From NCBI GenBank assembly GCA_963678705.1, contig OY783214.1, forward strand, positions 12,896,001 to 12,960,000: 64,000 nt of DNA, in the 5' to 3' direction. The notes beneath the pieces were generated by a model that was not told the origin of the DNA, ran no database searches, and saw nothing but the letters and a program-made list of their open reading frames with translations. A program made the translations under genes and the position numbers. The stretch is from Panorpa germanica. Taxonomy: Eukaryota; Arthropoda; Insecta; Mecoptera; Panorpidae. Below are positions 48,001 through 63,000 of this stretch, in pieces (position 1 is the first letter of the stretch; each line of letters starts with the position of its first letter).

Positions 48001-51000
48001 AACGACTGCGAGAAACTAAAATGTAAATAAACTCTTTCATGACAAAAAAAAAACATACGCATATTTAATAAGATGAGAAAATGACTTCAAAATGTTTACT
48101 GGGTTGTTATAAGAGGAGGGTTAAAACAATTTTTAATAAATAGACACTTTTTTATTGATAATGCTGAACGAAATTGTAATGGAAATTAATATTGTATTCA
48201 ATTGCTATTCTTGTTTTTCTTGACCTTAGTAGAAGAGTGAATCAAGTGCTATAAAATAAGAATTGAATATATATTACAACCATATTGTTGATAAACTTAG
48301 CATAATAAATAACACACCGTCTGCATGATAAAAATGTTATGCTTAAAACACGTTAAAAAATTTAATACAGCAGATTTTACATGTTGTGTAATACTTCAAT
48401 ATTACTGTTTTCAAAAAATGTAATTTTTTTGAATTCGTGATTGCTCTTTAGATATAAAAATATATTATATAGTAAAACTTAACACCGGAAACTACGATGC
48501 TACTTCCACATAATACTCTCCCCTTCAAATGCATGTTTATTTATTTTATAGTTTCATTAATATTAAACACCACTTACAACTTCATTGATAATGGTTAAAT
48601 ATAATTTTTAAAAAGGGAATTTTTTGATGAGGGGACAAACTTGTCGATAATAGCGTAAATTTAGGGGTGTTTGTATATATTCCCTCACCACCGTACTCCA
48701 CAGTCTCTCACTCATTCTATAAGGGAGTCAGTAACTAACTTACACTCATCGGATATAAGTACATTCACCCTATTCAAAATATAATATATAATACTTTCGT
48801 TTATACTATATATAAAAGTAAAGGGTGTAATATATTTATATTATATATGTTATGTATTATACTCGTATAATAAATTTTATAAAGGGTGAATTGTGGAGTC
48901 ACAATGCAGAAAACGATTATGTTCGTATTATACATACACACATACAATCCGTGATATTGATTTTATATTTTTTACTTGTTGTAAGTCAGTCTCGACGAGG
49001 TTGGGTTTCGAATTTGATGGATATATGGCGATAGCCTTGTTACGTAATGTGGCGGTATTGCATATGACACAATAACAAGCAGTAACTCGTTTCGAGATCT
49101 TTTACCGTATAAATATTTTGTGCAATACTCACGGACTATTTTGTAATATTTGATTAAAATTGAGTTCAGTAGAACTTACTTGAGTTTGTAAACATAACTA
49201 ATAATCCAATGGGGTTCCAATTCTAATTTCGTAATGAGTTTCTTAAACTTTTAAATACCATACTTTCGTAAATGAAATCCATCCCACATTTTGAGAGCCA
49301 CTGATATAGTTATTTTAAATATTTATAGAAAGAAATCATGTTCCTATTTGTTATCTTGTAGTAAAGTTCCAGATTTTGTAAAAGGAAAAAAACCTCTTTT
49401 AAGAAACAGAAAATCTTTGTTAGAGGATAGACCAGATATTGTATAAAAGAAAAAAAAAATGTTACCCAAAAATTCTTATCTTTAATTTTTCATATGGGAA
49501 CAAACTAATACCATGAAATACATGGACCATCTTTTTAAATAGATGATATAGTCCATGGGCAACTCTACATTATTGAGTTTATAAAAAATAGATTTGTTTG
49601 TGGTAAATACATGTTAATTTTATCTAAGAAAACTTTACTAATATGTGTCAACTTTATATCTCGTAAACTTATTCTAATGATTTCTATTTTGTTAGATAGA
49701 GAATTTGTGTCTATATTTCAAATAATGGTTAGCAAATGAGCAGAGGCAATTGCGTAAACGTAAAGCATTGAAATTGGTGCACACTTGCAGATAAATAAGA
49801 TCTACATATTCAGTAATACTCACTTGTATGAATTTAACCTTTAGAAGATACAGATTTTAAAAGATATGTTGTGTTTACATTCTTTGAAAATGTTTAAATG
49901 TGATTTGTGAGTCGAATTGCCCTTGGACTAATCCAGCATCTTTTTAAATAGATGTTACTGATCTTTCATTATGAGAAAATAAATTTTTAAAAAGAGAAAC
50001 CGAAACAAATAAATGTGGTATACATACTACCACATTTACTCTTATATATTTATAAACATTTTTTCTTGAGACCCACAAAAGTGCTTAGTTGCCAAACTTC
50101 TATTATAGATATCTATATGTATATATATATAACTAAGAATATTATGTTATATACACGTTTAATCCCTAAAATTCAACATTTCTAAGAAAAGGTTCAGGAT
50201 ATTTAAAAGGGGGTTCTCAAATCATCAAATATTTCTTTTTCACAAATTTCAAGTTCAAGTATGCCATTTAGTATTTGGTGAGTGTCACGTGCACATCGAG
50301 TAAGAACGTGTTAAGCGCATGATTTAGTGCCATATATACAAATAAATAAGTATATATCAACATTAAGTGATATAAGTGGTGTAGTTCATTAAAGGATAAT
50401 AAACAATTAAACAATACAGGTGATTTGCAAAATATACTTACAACATAATTTGAAATAAAAATATTTAAAATTTTATTAAAAATTTTATGTGACGTCATAT
50501 TTGTCTATTTAATTTTTTAATTTTGTCACATACGATTCTGCTATACAATGTGGAAATAGTTTTATAGAAATTAAGACATGATTCACAACCCCATTTTCTT
50601 TAAATTATTTCATGTGTTCAATTATATTTTCTAGAAAATTGTTTTTCATCTTTTCCATATCTTTTGACTTATGAGACCAATGTTGCAAGGTTATCAATTA
50701 AAATAAGATTATGTTATGTCTTCAACAACAATGAGTAAGTAGATTAAAGAAATCTCGTATAAAGATAATCTGAATTCAATTAATGGAGAATCCGATTTAT
50801 ACGAGTTCTCTCAGGTCGTGAAATTATATACAATTAATTTAATCGTAATATTTTCTTTTATTGAAATATTAAATGAACTGAACTAACTGTACAGGTAATG
50901 ATTTTGTATTATTTATGATTTTTTAATCTGTTCATTCTGATCGCTTGATCTAATTTACGTATATAATTTAATCTATCATTTGTACTATAATAAAGCCAGC

Positions 51001-54000
51001 TCCGAGTTTAAGCCTGGCTTCAATACATTGTAGTACTTGTTGCAATGTGTAATCTTTTCTAACTTGCCGTTCGCCGTTGTACCGTTGTTAGTAAGTTTAC
51101 CTGTAATCACCAAGTAAAATTGTGCATTCATCTGTATAGATCCAACAGTTGATTAACAGTTTATGAAATTGATAACTACTTACAATGTATATCAGTGCTT
51201 CTGAAACATTTATTTATCGTTTATATTGAGTATAAAATATAAAGAAATTTAAATAATTCATGTATTATATAATGTAACATTTTTAACATATTATCAAATT
51301 TAATATAATTCTATTACATTTTCTGTAATTAAATGCAAAAGACATTTAAAGTTTTTCACTAATATATAAATTTAATATGTTACAATAGAAAATCTTGCAT
51401 AAATTAATGTGGAAAGATTGTTTTGTTTCGTAAATGGTATACGTAATACGTAACTGTATATAGCGGATACTCTTACTTGAACGGTATTTTTCCAATTAAA
51501 ATGCAATGCATTATTACCACACAAAATTCAGATTTTTCCATTGTTTTGAAAATTATCACACATTTGTTAATAATGGCGCCATCTATATGTCACTCTGCAA
51601 TTACGACTGCAATTTAATTTTGACTAAATTGTTAAGATAGCAGTCTTAAGCAAGTGAATTGCTTTTTATTATAAAAGGAAATAACCCGCTATCAACATTA
51701 AAAGATGTACAAAGTACATATGTATAAATTTAAAAAAATTTAAAAACTGTCTCTTTTTTTTTTTTTTGTTTAGCACACTGCATATATAGTTACTAATTTC
51801 TTAGATAATATTGTGACTAATAAAAAAGTAATTACACAGCTAAGTTCCTAATAGACAATTGTATCACTATAGAATACTATTTTATAGAAATTTTCACTAA
51901 CTGCAGAAAGCCAATGGTTTATCCGATTAACATTGCTTCGCGCGCAACAGTTTTATAGTCATAGTAACTGTACGTATTACATGCATGCGGTAGTGCTGCA
52001 GTTCAAACTAAAACCGTTCGGTTATGTTATTTATTTCAAAGGTAAGAAACTCTTTATTAACGGATTTAACTGTATGAATATATAGACATATTTATAGTAC
52101 ACAAATATATACATATAAAAGTACACGTCGTGATATAATTATAAAAGATATCTTTAGAATATAGTCACGCCTTTGAAAGATACGAAATATTTCATATCAA
52201 TAACTTCTAATCGTGTTACATGATCTTATATAAGATACTAATCAATGTAGGTTTCTATACTCTAAGGTTTGATTCTATGCTAATAAATTTTACATAACTT
52301 TATATTTTATTTTTTAAAGAATTTTTGCACATTCCCATCTCAATCCCACCAAATGTATTTCCCGAAGGTTAATGTAACTTGAAAGACACCGGTTTGTATC
52401 CTCGAAAAGATTCAAAAATATTGATTTTCAAGTATAATCATTTATTTAACGGATAAAAAATAAAAGTCAACGGTTTAGAAATTTGTATAATATTAAGAAA
52501 AGAAATATGTATGTGTGTCTATGTATAAAGTTCGAAAGGAATGTTATACTACGTTTGAGAATTAAAAAGTACAGTTCTATATGAAGTCAGTCTAGCTCTA
52601 GATTAATGGTGTGAGCAATAAAATAATTATAATAAGCAATATATCATATAATAATATGTACAAGTACATTTAAGTAAACATAACACACATTTTATATGGA
52701 TGCATGTGTTTGTATGTGTGTGTGTGTCGGTAAATGTCATGCCTGGTCGACGAATAGCGGTGCTTATGAACTGGAAGAATGTTACAGTCAGTCTTTGAAA
52801 GAGAGCCATCAAGAAAACGGATAATTTATTATAATATACCCGTACTTCATAGCGTAGTCTATCTAGGAGTAGAGTACATTTCAAATATATACCGCCGGTG
52901 TGTTCTTTCTTAACAAAACAAAGATCTAAGCTCTCACCAGATAGGATAGGATCGCCAGCTAGATGTACAGTCACTCACCTCAAACTTATAACAATCTCAT
53001 TGTTTTTAAAAGTCATTTTGTCTTTGTTAACAGTCAAGGTTTTGATCTAAAATTAAAATATAAGTTGAACTATAGCTATTAAAACATAATACTATTCTAA
53101 ACTATATCTAATTAGGAATAATGTGTCCAAGAAACTCAACAATGTTTCTTTTTTTTATATAATTTCTCGGGCTTCCTAGGCACGTAGCCTTTTATCGCCC
53201 CTAAAAATGTTCTGCTTTTTCTTATTCTTTATATCCCGACAACAAGAATGATCTATTGATGGCTACTGCTGTTATAAATCACAATGCTTCTTATGCCAGT
53301 TTCACACCAGAGAGACAGTTCAATAAAACACGAACAAAAACTTGTTTTCCTGAACAAAAACATCAATGTTTACACCAAAGAGACAGTTCTTAAAAAGTTT
53401 GTTTTTTGTTGCTGTTCTAGTAAACAAAACACATTCCCATCTAGACTCGGTAAGATCAAAGCTAAACACGTTTGTTGTTGGTTTTTAGTCTGCTCGGTTT
53501 GAACACGCAGTTTTGTTTTTTGTGAACATTTGCGCTTATCAGTTGTTATTTATCATGTTTATAATTTTTATGGGACACACAGAAAAACACTAAAAACAAA
53601 ACCAGTGTGAACAGTCTGTTTTCGAAAAACAGAACTGTTTTAAAATAAAATAAAACATGATTTTGTTTTGTTTTTTGACAACAAAACTGTCTCTCTGGTG
53701 TGAACAGTGAGATTTTTATAAATTTTTCTATTAATATTTCTGATTCAGTTCATAGTAGCAATAATTCATCATTGTTCACTGTCCCAACAATTAGGCTTCC
53801 CATAACCTGTTCAACTGTTTCCTGTCATTCTCTTCGTGATGTATTTTGATAAGCCATCGTAAAGCCACACGATTGATACCCACAAAATTGATTATAAGAC
53901 CTTATCAACGAAGCAATTGACATCCTGAATATAAATTAAATGTCTAAATTTATTTTTTACGTATTGTATAACAAAAGTAGTATTATATTAACAAAAAAGA

Positions 54001-57000
54001 AACATAAATATATTGAATATTATTGAATTTAAAAAGTATATCTTTTGTTAAATAATAGACTCATACCAAATAACAAATTCCAACTAAGTTCATAACATCA
54101 TCTTAACATCAATGGCACTTGTTAAGTAGAAAATGATTACATTCAGAGCCAGTGTAGCTGCGGTTGCAGCCACAGAAAAATTATTTAAATATCAACAAAA
54201 ATATAATTAAAATAAACCGTTATTATATATTATGATATTATAATTGAAAATGATAATCATTTAATGTCATTGTATTTTGAAGCTGTAGAAAGAAACATGT
54301 ACAGTTATATAGCATTTATACATATTTTGAGTTGATTTAATGCAGAGCGAATATGTCAATCTTTTCTTTACACAATCATTTTTAAGCGTGGAATCAGATA
54401 TAGATTTAGTAATGCTGTTTTTATGTTGACGATTAATTTTACACCAGAAATAGACCATTTCTTAATAGAACACACTATACACATGGTTTTTGTATTAATA
54501 CAATATTAAACTAATTTAACCTAATTAATTTCTTATTAAATGTTTCACTTGAAATATTTGCAACGTAGGTATGTTCTTTTTATTAAGGTTATACTCTATT
54601 AAATTAATTCTAGATCATTTTTAATAATAAAACTTTAACAAGAACTAGGTCTTCTTTTAGCTATTATGTTAAATTGCTACTAGAATACCGCTTGACCAAT
54701 TCCAAGCGTTTCATTTAATAAAACAACTCTCATGAGGTAAAGATTACTGCGTTTCAGCAATTTTGAGGTGTTAACTATTTTTTAGTTTATAATTCTAATA
54801 AAATCTATTTCCTTATCTACTTAATATAGTTATCTACAATTATCTGTTTCATTGCAGGAAGTTTATACATATTAATCTAACGACATATGTCATTTAGGTG
54901 TCAATCAGTTCATTCTAACCTAAAAATAATGCCTTGCTGCTAACTTCAGACAGATTGTTACAAATCGTCTGTCAGTGTAGTTAATATATCTGTTTATAAT
55001 ATACGTTTGTTATTTATCCTTCTCTGTTTAATTTATTGTAATTTGACTAAACGGGATAGAGCTATAAATTTTTATAATTACATTTGGATTAATTGTGTAA
55101 TTAATTTGTTTGTATATACGAACAGGAAGTGTTATTTTGTTGATTGTCAACAATTAACATTATTTATTTATACAAGAGGTTGCATAACATTTTATATTTC
55201 ATTAAATATGGCTTGATAAGCATTTTTCTGCGCTCAAGTTTCCTTATTTTTTTAAACAATTTTTAGGTTATGTACTAAAATTCAGAATGATAATTGTGAA
55301 AGAATTGTTTATAACTTGTTATAAGATGTTAAAACGGAAGTTGCATTTTTGTTAATTAAAAATATTGACAACATTAATTGATGAGAAATTAATTTTTAAA
55401 GTTTTTAAAAATCTTTCAAAAATTTCCAAAATCTTTTTGACAACGGACAACGCCGGGTATAATTTTTAATATATGCATATATTTAATATTCTTGTATATT
55501 CGATTTTATATAATGAGTAAAAATGAAGAAATAGTTAAAAAGAGAAAGATTAGTTCGTGATCTGCTTTGAGAAATAACCGCGTCGCGCCACGCCGCTCCG
55601 CGCACAAACAAATACATTCACGGACCGAAAATTATAGTTCAACGAGGTATTTACCTTTTGTTTGTCTTGCCTTGCTCGTATAGACGAGTACGAGTATTTT
55701 AGAGCCACGGTTTATAGAGATACATAGTTGTAGTAAAATTCACAAATACATTAATATGTCAGTCGGCGTTTGGCGAATGGCGATGGCGCATGCATCTCAC
55801 ATCGGCTAAATGCGATGAAAGTTTTATGCCAGATTGATGTTTTCTAAAATGTTTCAATTCGCTAACAAATATTGATCGCTATACATTCATTACGTGGAGA
55901 AACAAAATATCATTGTAAAACAATTGCAAATAAATTTGTATGTTTATAAATATAGGAAATGAAAGAAATTGATAAAGGTTATGTATTTACCTTTTTGTTT
56001 AATATTTCGCCATATGCAATTTTAAACGGGAATTAAATCACTGATTAAATTTTATTCACTTTTTTTTTTGAAAATATGTCGAACATTGTTAAGCACTTTT
56101 ATATGATGGTTTAAACGGAATGGGAATGTATTACTTTCTTATTTATTTGGCATGGAGATTTATCGGTAACCAAATAACAAACAAAATGCTAATTAGTTTG
56201 GACTAATGATTTAATTATCGGTCAAATATAAAAGCAATTTTTGGAAATAAATAAATCACCTACAATTAATTACTTTTTAAGTATCAGCGTCATATGTAAA
56301 GTTGCTAATTTCACACTAGTTCATTTTCATAATTCATACATTCATAGATGATGTCACTAGTTTAGCTTTGTTTTTGGATTATCATCATGGACAACCTTTC
56401 CCAATGTCCACAAGCTTTTCAAGAAGGGTAATGGGAATAATTCACCAATATGTGAATGTCTCTAAAGTTGAAAAAGTTGGCAATTTCTTTGAATTTAAAT
56501 AAACAATTTTTCTCTCGCTTTTAACTTAACAACATCGGTCAAAAATGATGGTAAATAAGAAGAGAATGTTCTGTTCCTTTCTGAATGAATGCCTTTTAAC
56601 CAGCCTGTTTACCAGCTATGTATAATATGCATACTAATTATTAATAAATTGAGTATTTTTAAAAAGACTAAATAGCAAACAATTTGTACTTTCAAAACTA
56701 ACATATAATTTTACGTGATTATTTCAATAAAAGTGGTAAATGGCGACCAAAACTTTCTTTTGTTTTAAATCATTTTATGGTTAATTAATTTGATTCATTT
56801 TCTACACTATTATTTAATTGATGGACCGTGTATTTAATAAACAAATTCCTGAAAAATATCTGAAAAGAAAAAATTGGATTATTGGAAATAGTTTTGAGGT
56901 TATGTAATTCTTTTGTTGACATTACAAAGAACAGTTCATTAAAGTTAAAATATTAATCTTAAGATATGAATGAAATATGTTAGAAAATGTAAATACTTGT

Positions 57001-60000
57001 GACAAAATTTAGAAACAAAATAATAATATGTAGTTATGTTTTATGTATTTCTAAAAAGTAACTTTTAAATTGTCATCTATATGCGACAGTAGCGCTTCTG
57101 TTGATGAACTATTATTGATAATAACTTAACTTATTTCATATTTTAAAAAACTACAAGCAGAAAATTATTAATAGTTATAGAAATGTTTATATGCAGTGTT
57201 ATATACATAAGATTATATACTCCTGGTATAATCGTGCGCCTACGTTAATTACCGCTAATAAGACGTATATAAAAACCTTATAGTTGCAACGCTACATAAG
57301 AAAGCCGCTGCTTGAGTTATTCGCGAAGATAGCGCGTGATCATCACTGAACTGGTTCATTTCAGAGGGAATGGATCATTCATTAACTTATGCATAGATCT
57401 AGTGATAGAAAAAGTAACTTTTCCTCGCTCAATTATTGGTGAAATTCCATATATTTGTTTTCTCTTTCTTGTACTAGTGATTGGGCAAAAGTATTTGTGA
57501 CTTTATGTCATGCATTGTTATAAAATTGTTAGTTTTATCCCGAAATAATCTTTATCAGAAGTGTGTGCAAACTTACAAAGGTTTTTCTAAAGATGGTTTC
57601 TACTAGGATTAAAATATCGGTCCCGTGCTTGCTTAGTTTTAGTTTTTTTAATTATTTATATTGATTTTTACGGAGAGGTGATCGCGATTGATCGCCTTCA
57701 CTGATAATTAGATATTACTCTTGATATCTCAATCACGTTTCACCAGGCTATGCTTTGCAATTATTATGAGCGTATAACATGAAATGTATTTAATATGATA
57801 TTTATAAATATTTATTTAATAAGATACTTGGCTTTTATAGATGGATTAGTGTATTGAAATAGAGCGGTTCATAATTTCTATTTGACGTTTTTGTGTATTC
57901 ACGTTAAGAGAATTGCGGAAATTGAGAGGAGGCACACGTGTTTTGTACGTTAAAAATTATTGTTAAAACTTGCTTTTACAAAAGTATCACTTTCTACTCT
58001 ACTTTGTGACGTAATAACAAAGTATTATGATTCTAATGTTTGTTACGTTAAATATTTCATTTGAAATCAAAATAATTTCAATTTATTAGTACCTTGTATA
58101 TAGTGCTGCCTCCTACGGTGAATAGTGTAAAATAAAAATTAAATATTACTCCTAAATCTAGGAATTAAGTAAAATACTGCAGTGTAACAGGATATGATAA
58201 AATTAATTGCATGTACAGAATAGAATTTGTGTAACTCAGTGCCACCTATTGATACAAATCATAACTAAATATAAAATATGAGTTATATTTGGAGGTTATG
58301 TAATGTTTCCCACAAAATACTCTAAAACACAGTGGGTGATTTGTTTAATATAAAATATAAGACTTTTGCAATTGCTTTACAATGCGAGTTCATATACTGG
58401 TACAGGGTGGGCAATTGCAAAAGTAGTTTTATGAGCCATCCACTATGCCATATCGCAGGGGAGTATACTTATGCCACATTGGTTATGAAGTACGGGATCC
58501 AGTCAAATATAGTCTCCCCTATTTTCAATTTTTTTTTTCATATGCTGCACTGCAGTATATAGATTCGACCCTATGTGTTTTTCATATTATTTCCGTATAT
58601 GTTCTCGTATGTATGGTAATAGTGTATTGCATTATTTCATTGATTCTTTGTCATAAAAATATTAGAGATGCGGGGTTGACATATATACATATTTAATATG
58701 AGTAAAAAGTAGCCCCTGCAGCTATGAGATTTTATTTCTTCTCGTTTAGTTCTCTGTTCTAACTACCCCCACTCTCGAGACAAAGTAATACTATGATTCT
58801 ATTGTTCCAACACCCTAAAAAATCATAACAGACGAGACCCAATCTGATTTCTAGTTCACATGGATAAAAAGAATAAAAATATTTATGAATTTTGTAATCT
58901 TGTACAATACCATGTAAAAGTGATGCTTACACTTGGTTCTATGTAGGTATAAATATAGAAACCCTTAAGAAAATGCGTTTTGGGTTAAATTTATAAATTC
59001 CCATAACACTTTTATCTGAAGATACGATTATCTTATAAAGAATTCCAAACAAATTTGTTATGAATAATTATTATTTTATAACGGTGATTTTTCATCTAAA
59101 ATAAAATATTCCTAGTTGTTTACTTAATTACTTTTAATTATGACAGTTCTCTAAAGGCCAATGCCATCTACAATTTGTATTGTGTACTAGTAAAACCGTC
59201 TAAATATAAATCTCATACCATTTGTATACAAAAAATAATGAACGTGTAATATATATTATACGGTAACTGGATTTTGTGTTTGACGCATTTTATTATATAA
59301 TGCGAATAGCGTGTTTATTTAATAGCCTTGATAATTTTATTATTTATACATGAAAATATAAAAACTTGTCCATCAGTTAAATTTCTGAAACCTGTCCAAA
59401 AAATAACCGCAGTTATTTATTAGTAAACATTTATAAATAACAATGTTTTAATTTAATTAAAATGAATCGTAAATATGATGATAAAGCAAGCTTATTTATA
59501 AGTAATAACATTATTAATATGTAATTTAAATACATATTACTTTCATATTGTATTAGAGAACATTGAAACTATATAACCTAAAAATTTTGTAGGTTATAAA
59601 AATAGAACTAGATTGTTTTGAGGTTATAACAATATTTGTATGTAGTGATTTTATTAGATTTAAATGCTTGCAGATTGATTTTTATCTAGCTGTGTGTTGA
59701 AAACAATATATCAATGTCTTTTATAGCGAACAACGAAGCGTAAAGGCATTTAACCGTAACAACAAAACAGAAACCTAAAACTTATTTCTGATAACATCAA
59801 TATCATACACACAAAGTGTTGTATTACTTTTAGTTCAATTCACATGACTCTATTTAATAATTTCATAATTATTTTATGTTAAAAAATATATTTGAGTAGC
59901 AAAGTAGTACCGTTTGACGTTTCCAGTCATTGAACTCATAAACAAAGTTATGTGGATAGAAAATAACCTAGCGACTTCTTTCGGAACTATTCAGAAAGTG

Positions 60001-63000
60001 TAAACTAATATGTAAATTGTTAAAACTATTTGCTACTAATATTTCTTTTTCTTATTTTATCTTAGATTATGATTACTTTACTGAGATATAGTGAATAATA
60101 CATAATATACTGTTTTATTTTACACTACACTATTTATTGGTTTTATGTACCGCTTGTCGTATTTTATGGATGCAGCGGTTTTTGAATACTCGATTGTTGA
60201 CTTCCGGAACTATTCTTATTTAATTCTTCTTCTCATGTATTGTTGTACTTAAACAACACGCCTTCTAATTACTGCATTTGTTTCGAATGTTTCATGATTC
60301 ACTATCATTCCTGTTATATGTATTTTCAGAATAATAAAATGATTTGGTTGGTAGACAGCGTTTTTGTGTCGAATAATTGATAAAATGCAAATATTGTATT
60401 AAATATATTAGGCTTCATCATCTAGAAAGTCATTCAAAGCATTATATAAAAGAAATATTGCGCATTTAATAATAAAATTTCTTTTTTTCTTTGCAGCAAT
60501 AATTATGGCTCTTTACCGGGCACGGGTGTCGGAATGAATGGTAGTGTTGGCCAGACCGGGGCAGATTCGGGGCCCATTACCCAGTCAAACGCCGGAGTAG
60601 GCAGTGTTGGTCAACAATACGGTAATCACGGTAATCACGGAAATCACGGGAATCACGGGGGCCACGGTGGTTCCGCATTAAACACAGCGGCAATGGTAGC
60701 TGCAGCAACTGCAACAGCCACAGCGACGGCTAGTGTGGTCGCTATGCAAGAGAACAACCAATTCAATCAAGTAAGTCAATTTTACGATTCTTGTGACAAT
60801 CTTGACAAAATGCCACTATCGTTACCCCAACTGAAATGAAATTAATGAAACTAAAGGAAGGGGAAACATTTAACACAAGTAATTAAAGTGACGGTAATTC
60901 ATTTAAGCTCTTTTTAATTTTAGATGCAAGCCATGGGAATGCAGAATCAACAGTACAACAATATGAATGGATACAGTCAATCACAGAATCAAAGTCAGTC
61001 ACAGAGAAGTCATTCGGCGATGGGAATGGGAGGTAATCCCAACATGGCAGCCATGTCCAACATGGCGAACATGAATCCCATGGCCCAAATGGCAAATATG
61101 GGAATGGGAGGTAGTATGCATGGTAACATGATGGGCAATCAAATGGCGAATATGAACATGAAACAAATGGCTATGCAAGGACCAGGCAACTACCCCCGAC
61201 GATTAGCTCCCTACCCTTCCCCTGCAATGCACATGTCACAAAAGCGTCAGCAACAAGGTTATCCCAATGCCGCCATGTCAACAAACGGACCAACAATGCA
61301 ACCAGGATTCAATCCAAACAGTCAATACCAACAAGGATACGGAAACTCAAGACCAGGGTTTCCACAACAGTATCCTCCACAACAAGCTTTAGGACCAAGT
61401 ACAAATTTCGGCGCTGGTGTTCGAGGTGGTATGAGACAAAACACGCCGCCTTATTCCGGTCAAAATCAATATTTTAATGGAACAATACCGGGTCAATTCT
61501 CAAGTCATCATCAAGGGAATGGAGCTGGACAATATGGAGGCACTCCACAAAATGCGCAGTATCCGTCAAGTAACCAATTTCAACAAGATATTGGCACAAT
61601 GAGAAATAATATGAATTATCAACACAGTCCTATACCTGGTAATCCTACGCCTCCATTAACGCCTGCAAGCAGCATGCCACCTTACGTCAGTCCAAACTCT
61701 TCTGATGTAAAACCAAATTTCAACGAATTAAAACCACCGCTTCCTATTCAAAGTAAGTACATTATTGCAACTAGTAAGGATCTGTTTCAAAGTAGAATTA
61801 TATTTGAATATTATATTATTTGTTTATAGAAGATGATGAACTTCGGTTGACATTCCCTGTTAGAGACGGAATCATTCTACCGCCATTTCGACTCGAGCAC
61901 AACTTAGCCGTTAGTAATCATGTATTTCAATTAAAACCTACAGTTCATCAAACATTAATGTGGAGGTAATGTATTTTGCGTAATATTTGAAGTTTATTTT
62001 TGGAAAGCACATTTGTTTGAGCAACTTATTTTCCTATTCAAGGTCGGACCTAGAACTGCAACTGAAATGTTTCCATCACGAAGACCGACTGATGAATACA
62101 AATTGGCCGGCAAGTGTCCAAGTTTCTGTCAATGCCACACCGTTGATCATTGATCGTGGTGAAAACAAGACATCACATAAGCCACTTTATTTGAAGGATG
62201 TCTGTCAGCCCGGGAGAAACACAATACAAATAACAGTGTCCGCATGTTGCTGTGTAAGCATACGATCTATGATTAATAAATGTTCTAATGTAATAATTAT
62301 TGTTTTATAATTTCATTAACTCTATGCATGGTGTCATATGATAATTACTTAATTAGTAATTAACCTAATTAAATAAATTGGTGGAAATTAATGTTGTACA
62401 TTATTTATTTACAGTCACATTTATTCGTTCTGCAACTGGTTCATCGACCAAGCGTTCGGAGTGTGCTCCAAGGATTACTCCGCAAGAGGCTGTTAACAGC
62501 GGATCATTGTATTGTTAAAATAAAACGGAATTTCAGCAACACCGCATCGAGTTCAAATGGTTCCAATTTACCAAACGATAGAGATAGGGACGCTGTGGAA
62601 CAAACGGCATTAAAAGTAGGGTTAAAATGTCCGATCACATTCAAACGAATAACACTACCTGCGCGGGGGCACGACTGCAAACATATTCAGTGTTTTGATC
62701 TGGAGTCTTATTTACAATTAAATTGTGAAAGGGGATCATGGCGCTGTCCTGTTTGCAAGTAAGTCTCGATTTACAAAGCACCAATTTGTTTTATAGGCCA
62801 TGGTAAATAAGTCTAACCATGTTTTATCTCCATTACAGTAAACCGGCCCAACTGGAAGGACTAGAGGTAGATCAGTACATGTGGGGCATACTAAACACTA
62901 CTCTAAACACGTCATCAGATATAGATGAAGTTACAATAGATTCAAGTGCAAATTGGAAGTCATCTCGAAACCTTCCATCTGGAATAAAAGTAATGATAAT

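Larger units (their letters stand above)
42049..60496 (+). other. Large intron of tonalli/ZMIZ1 (18.4 kb)
   Basis: Donor CTGG/GTAAGT and acceptor TTTGCAG. It is AT-rich and has no supportable internal gene. It contains a G-rich block (44085-44575), a G14 run (44597-44610), a TA microsatellite (45721-45745), a retroposon (53151-53280) and a MITE (53301-53704). Short inverted repeats lie near 46917-46966 and 50011-50037. The rest is unassigned, and open frames up to 115 codons on either strand show no family motif. Confidence 0.85.

Noticed and set aside
49521..49557. Short hairpin CATGGAC...GTCCATG as a regulatory RNA
   Set aside because: The stem is short and interrupted, and a single occurrence in AT-rich intron DNA is expected by chance.
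52627..52974. 115-codon minus-strand open frame in the large intron
   Set aside because: Contains a CA/TG microsatellite-like run (HTHTNT), no domain and no splice support.
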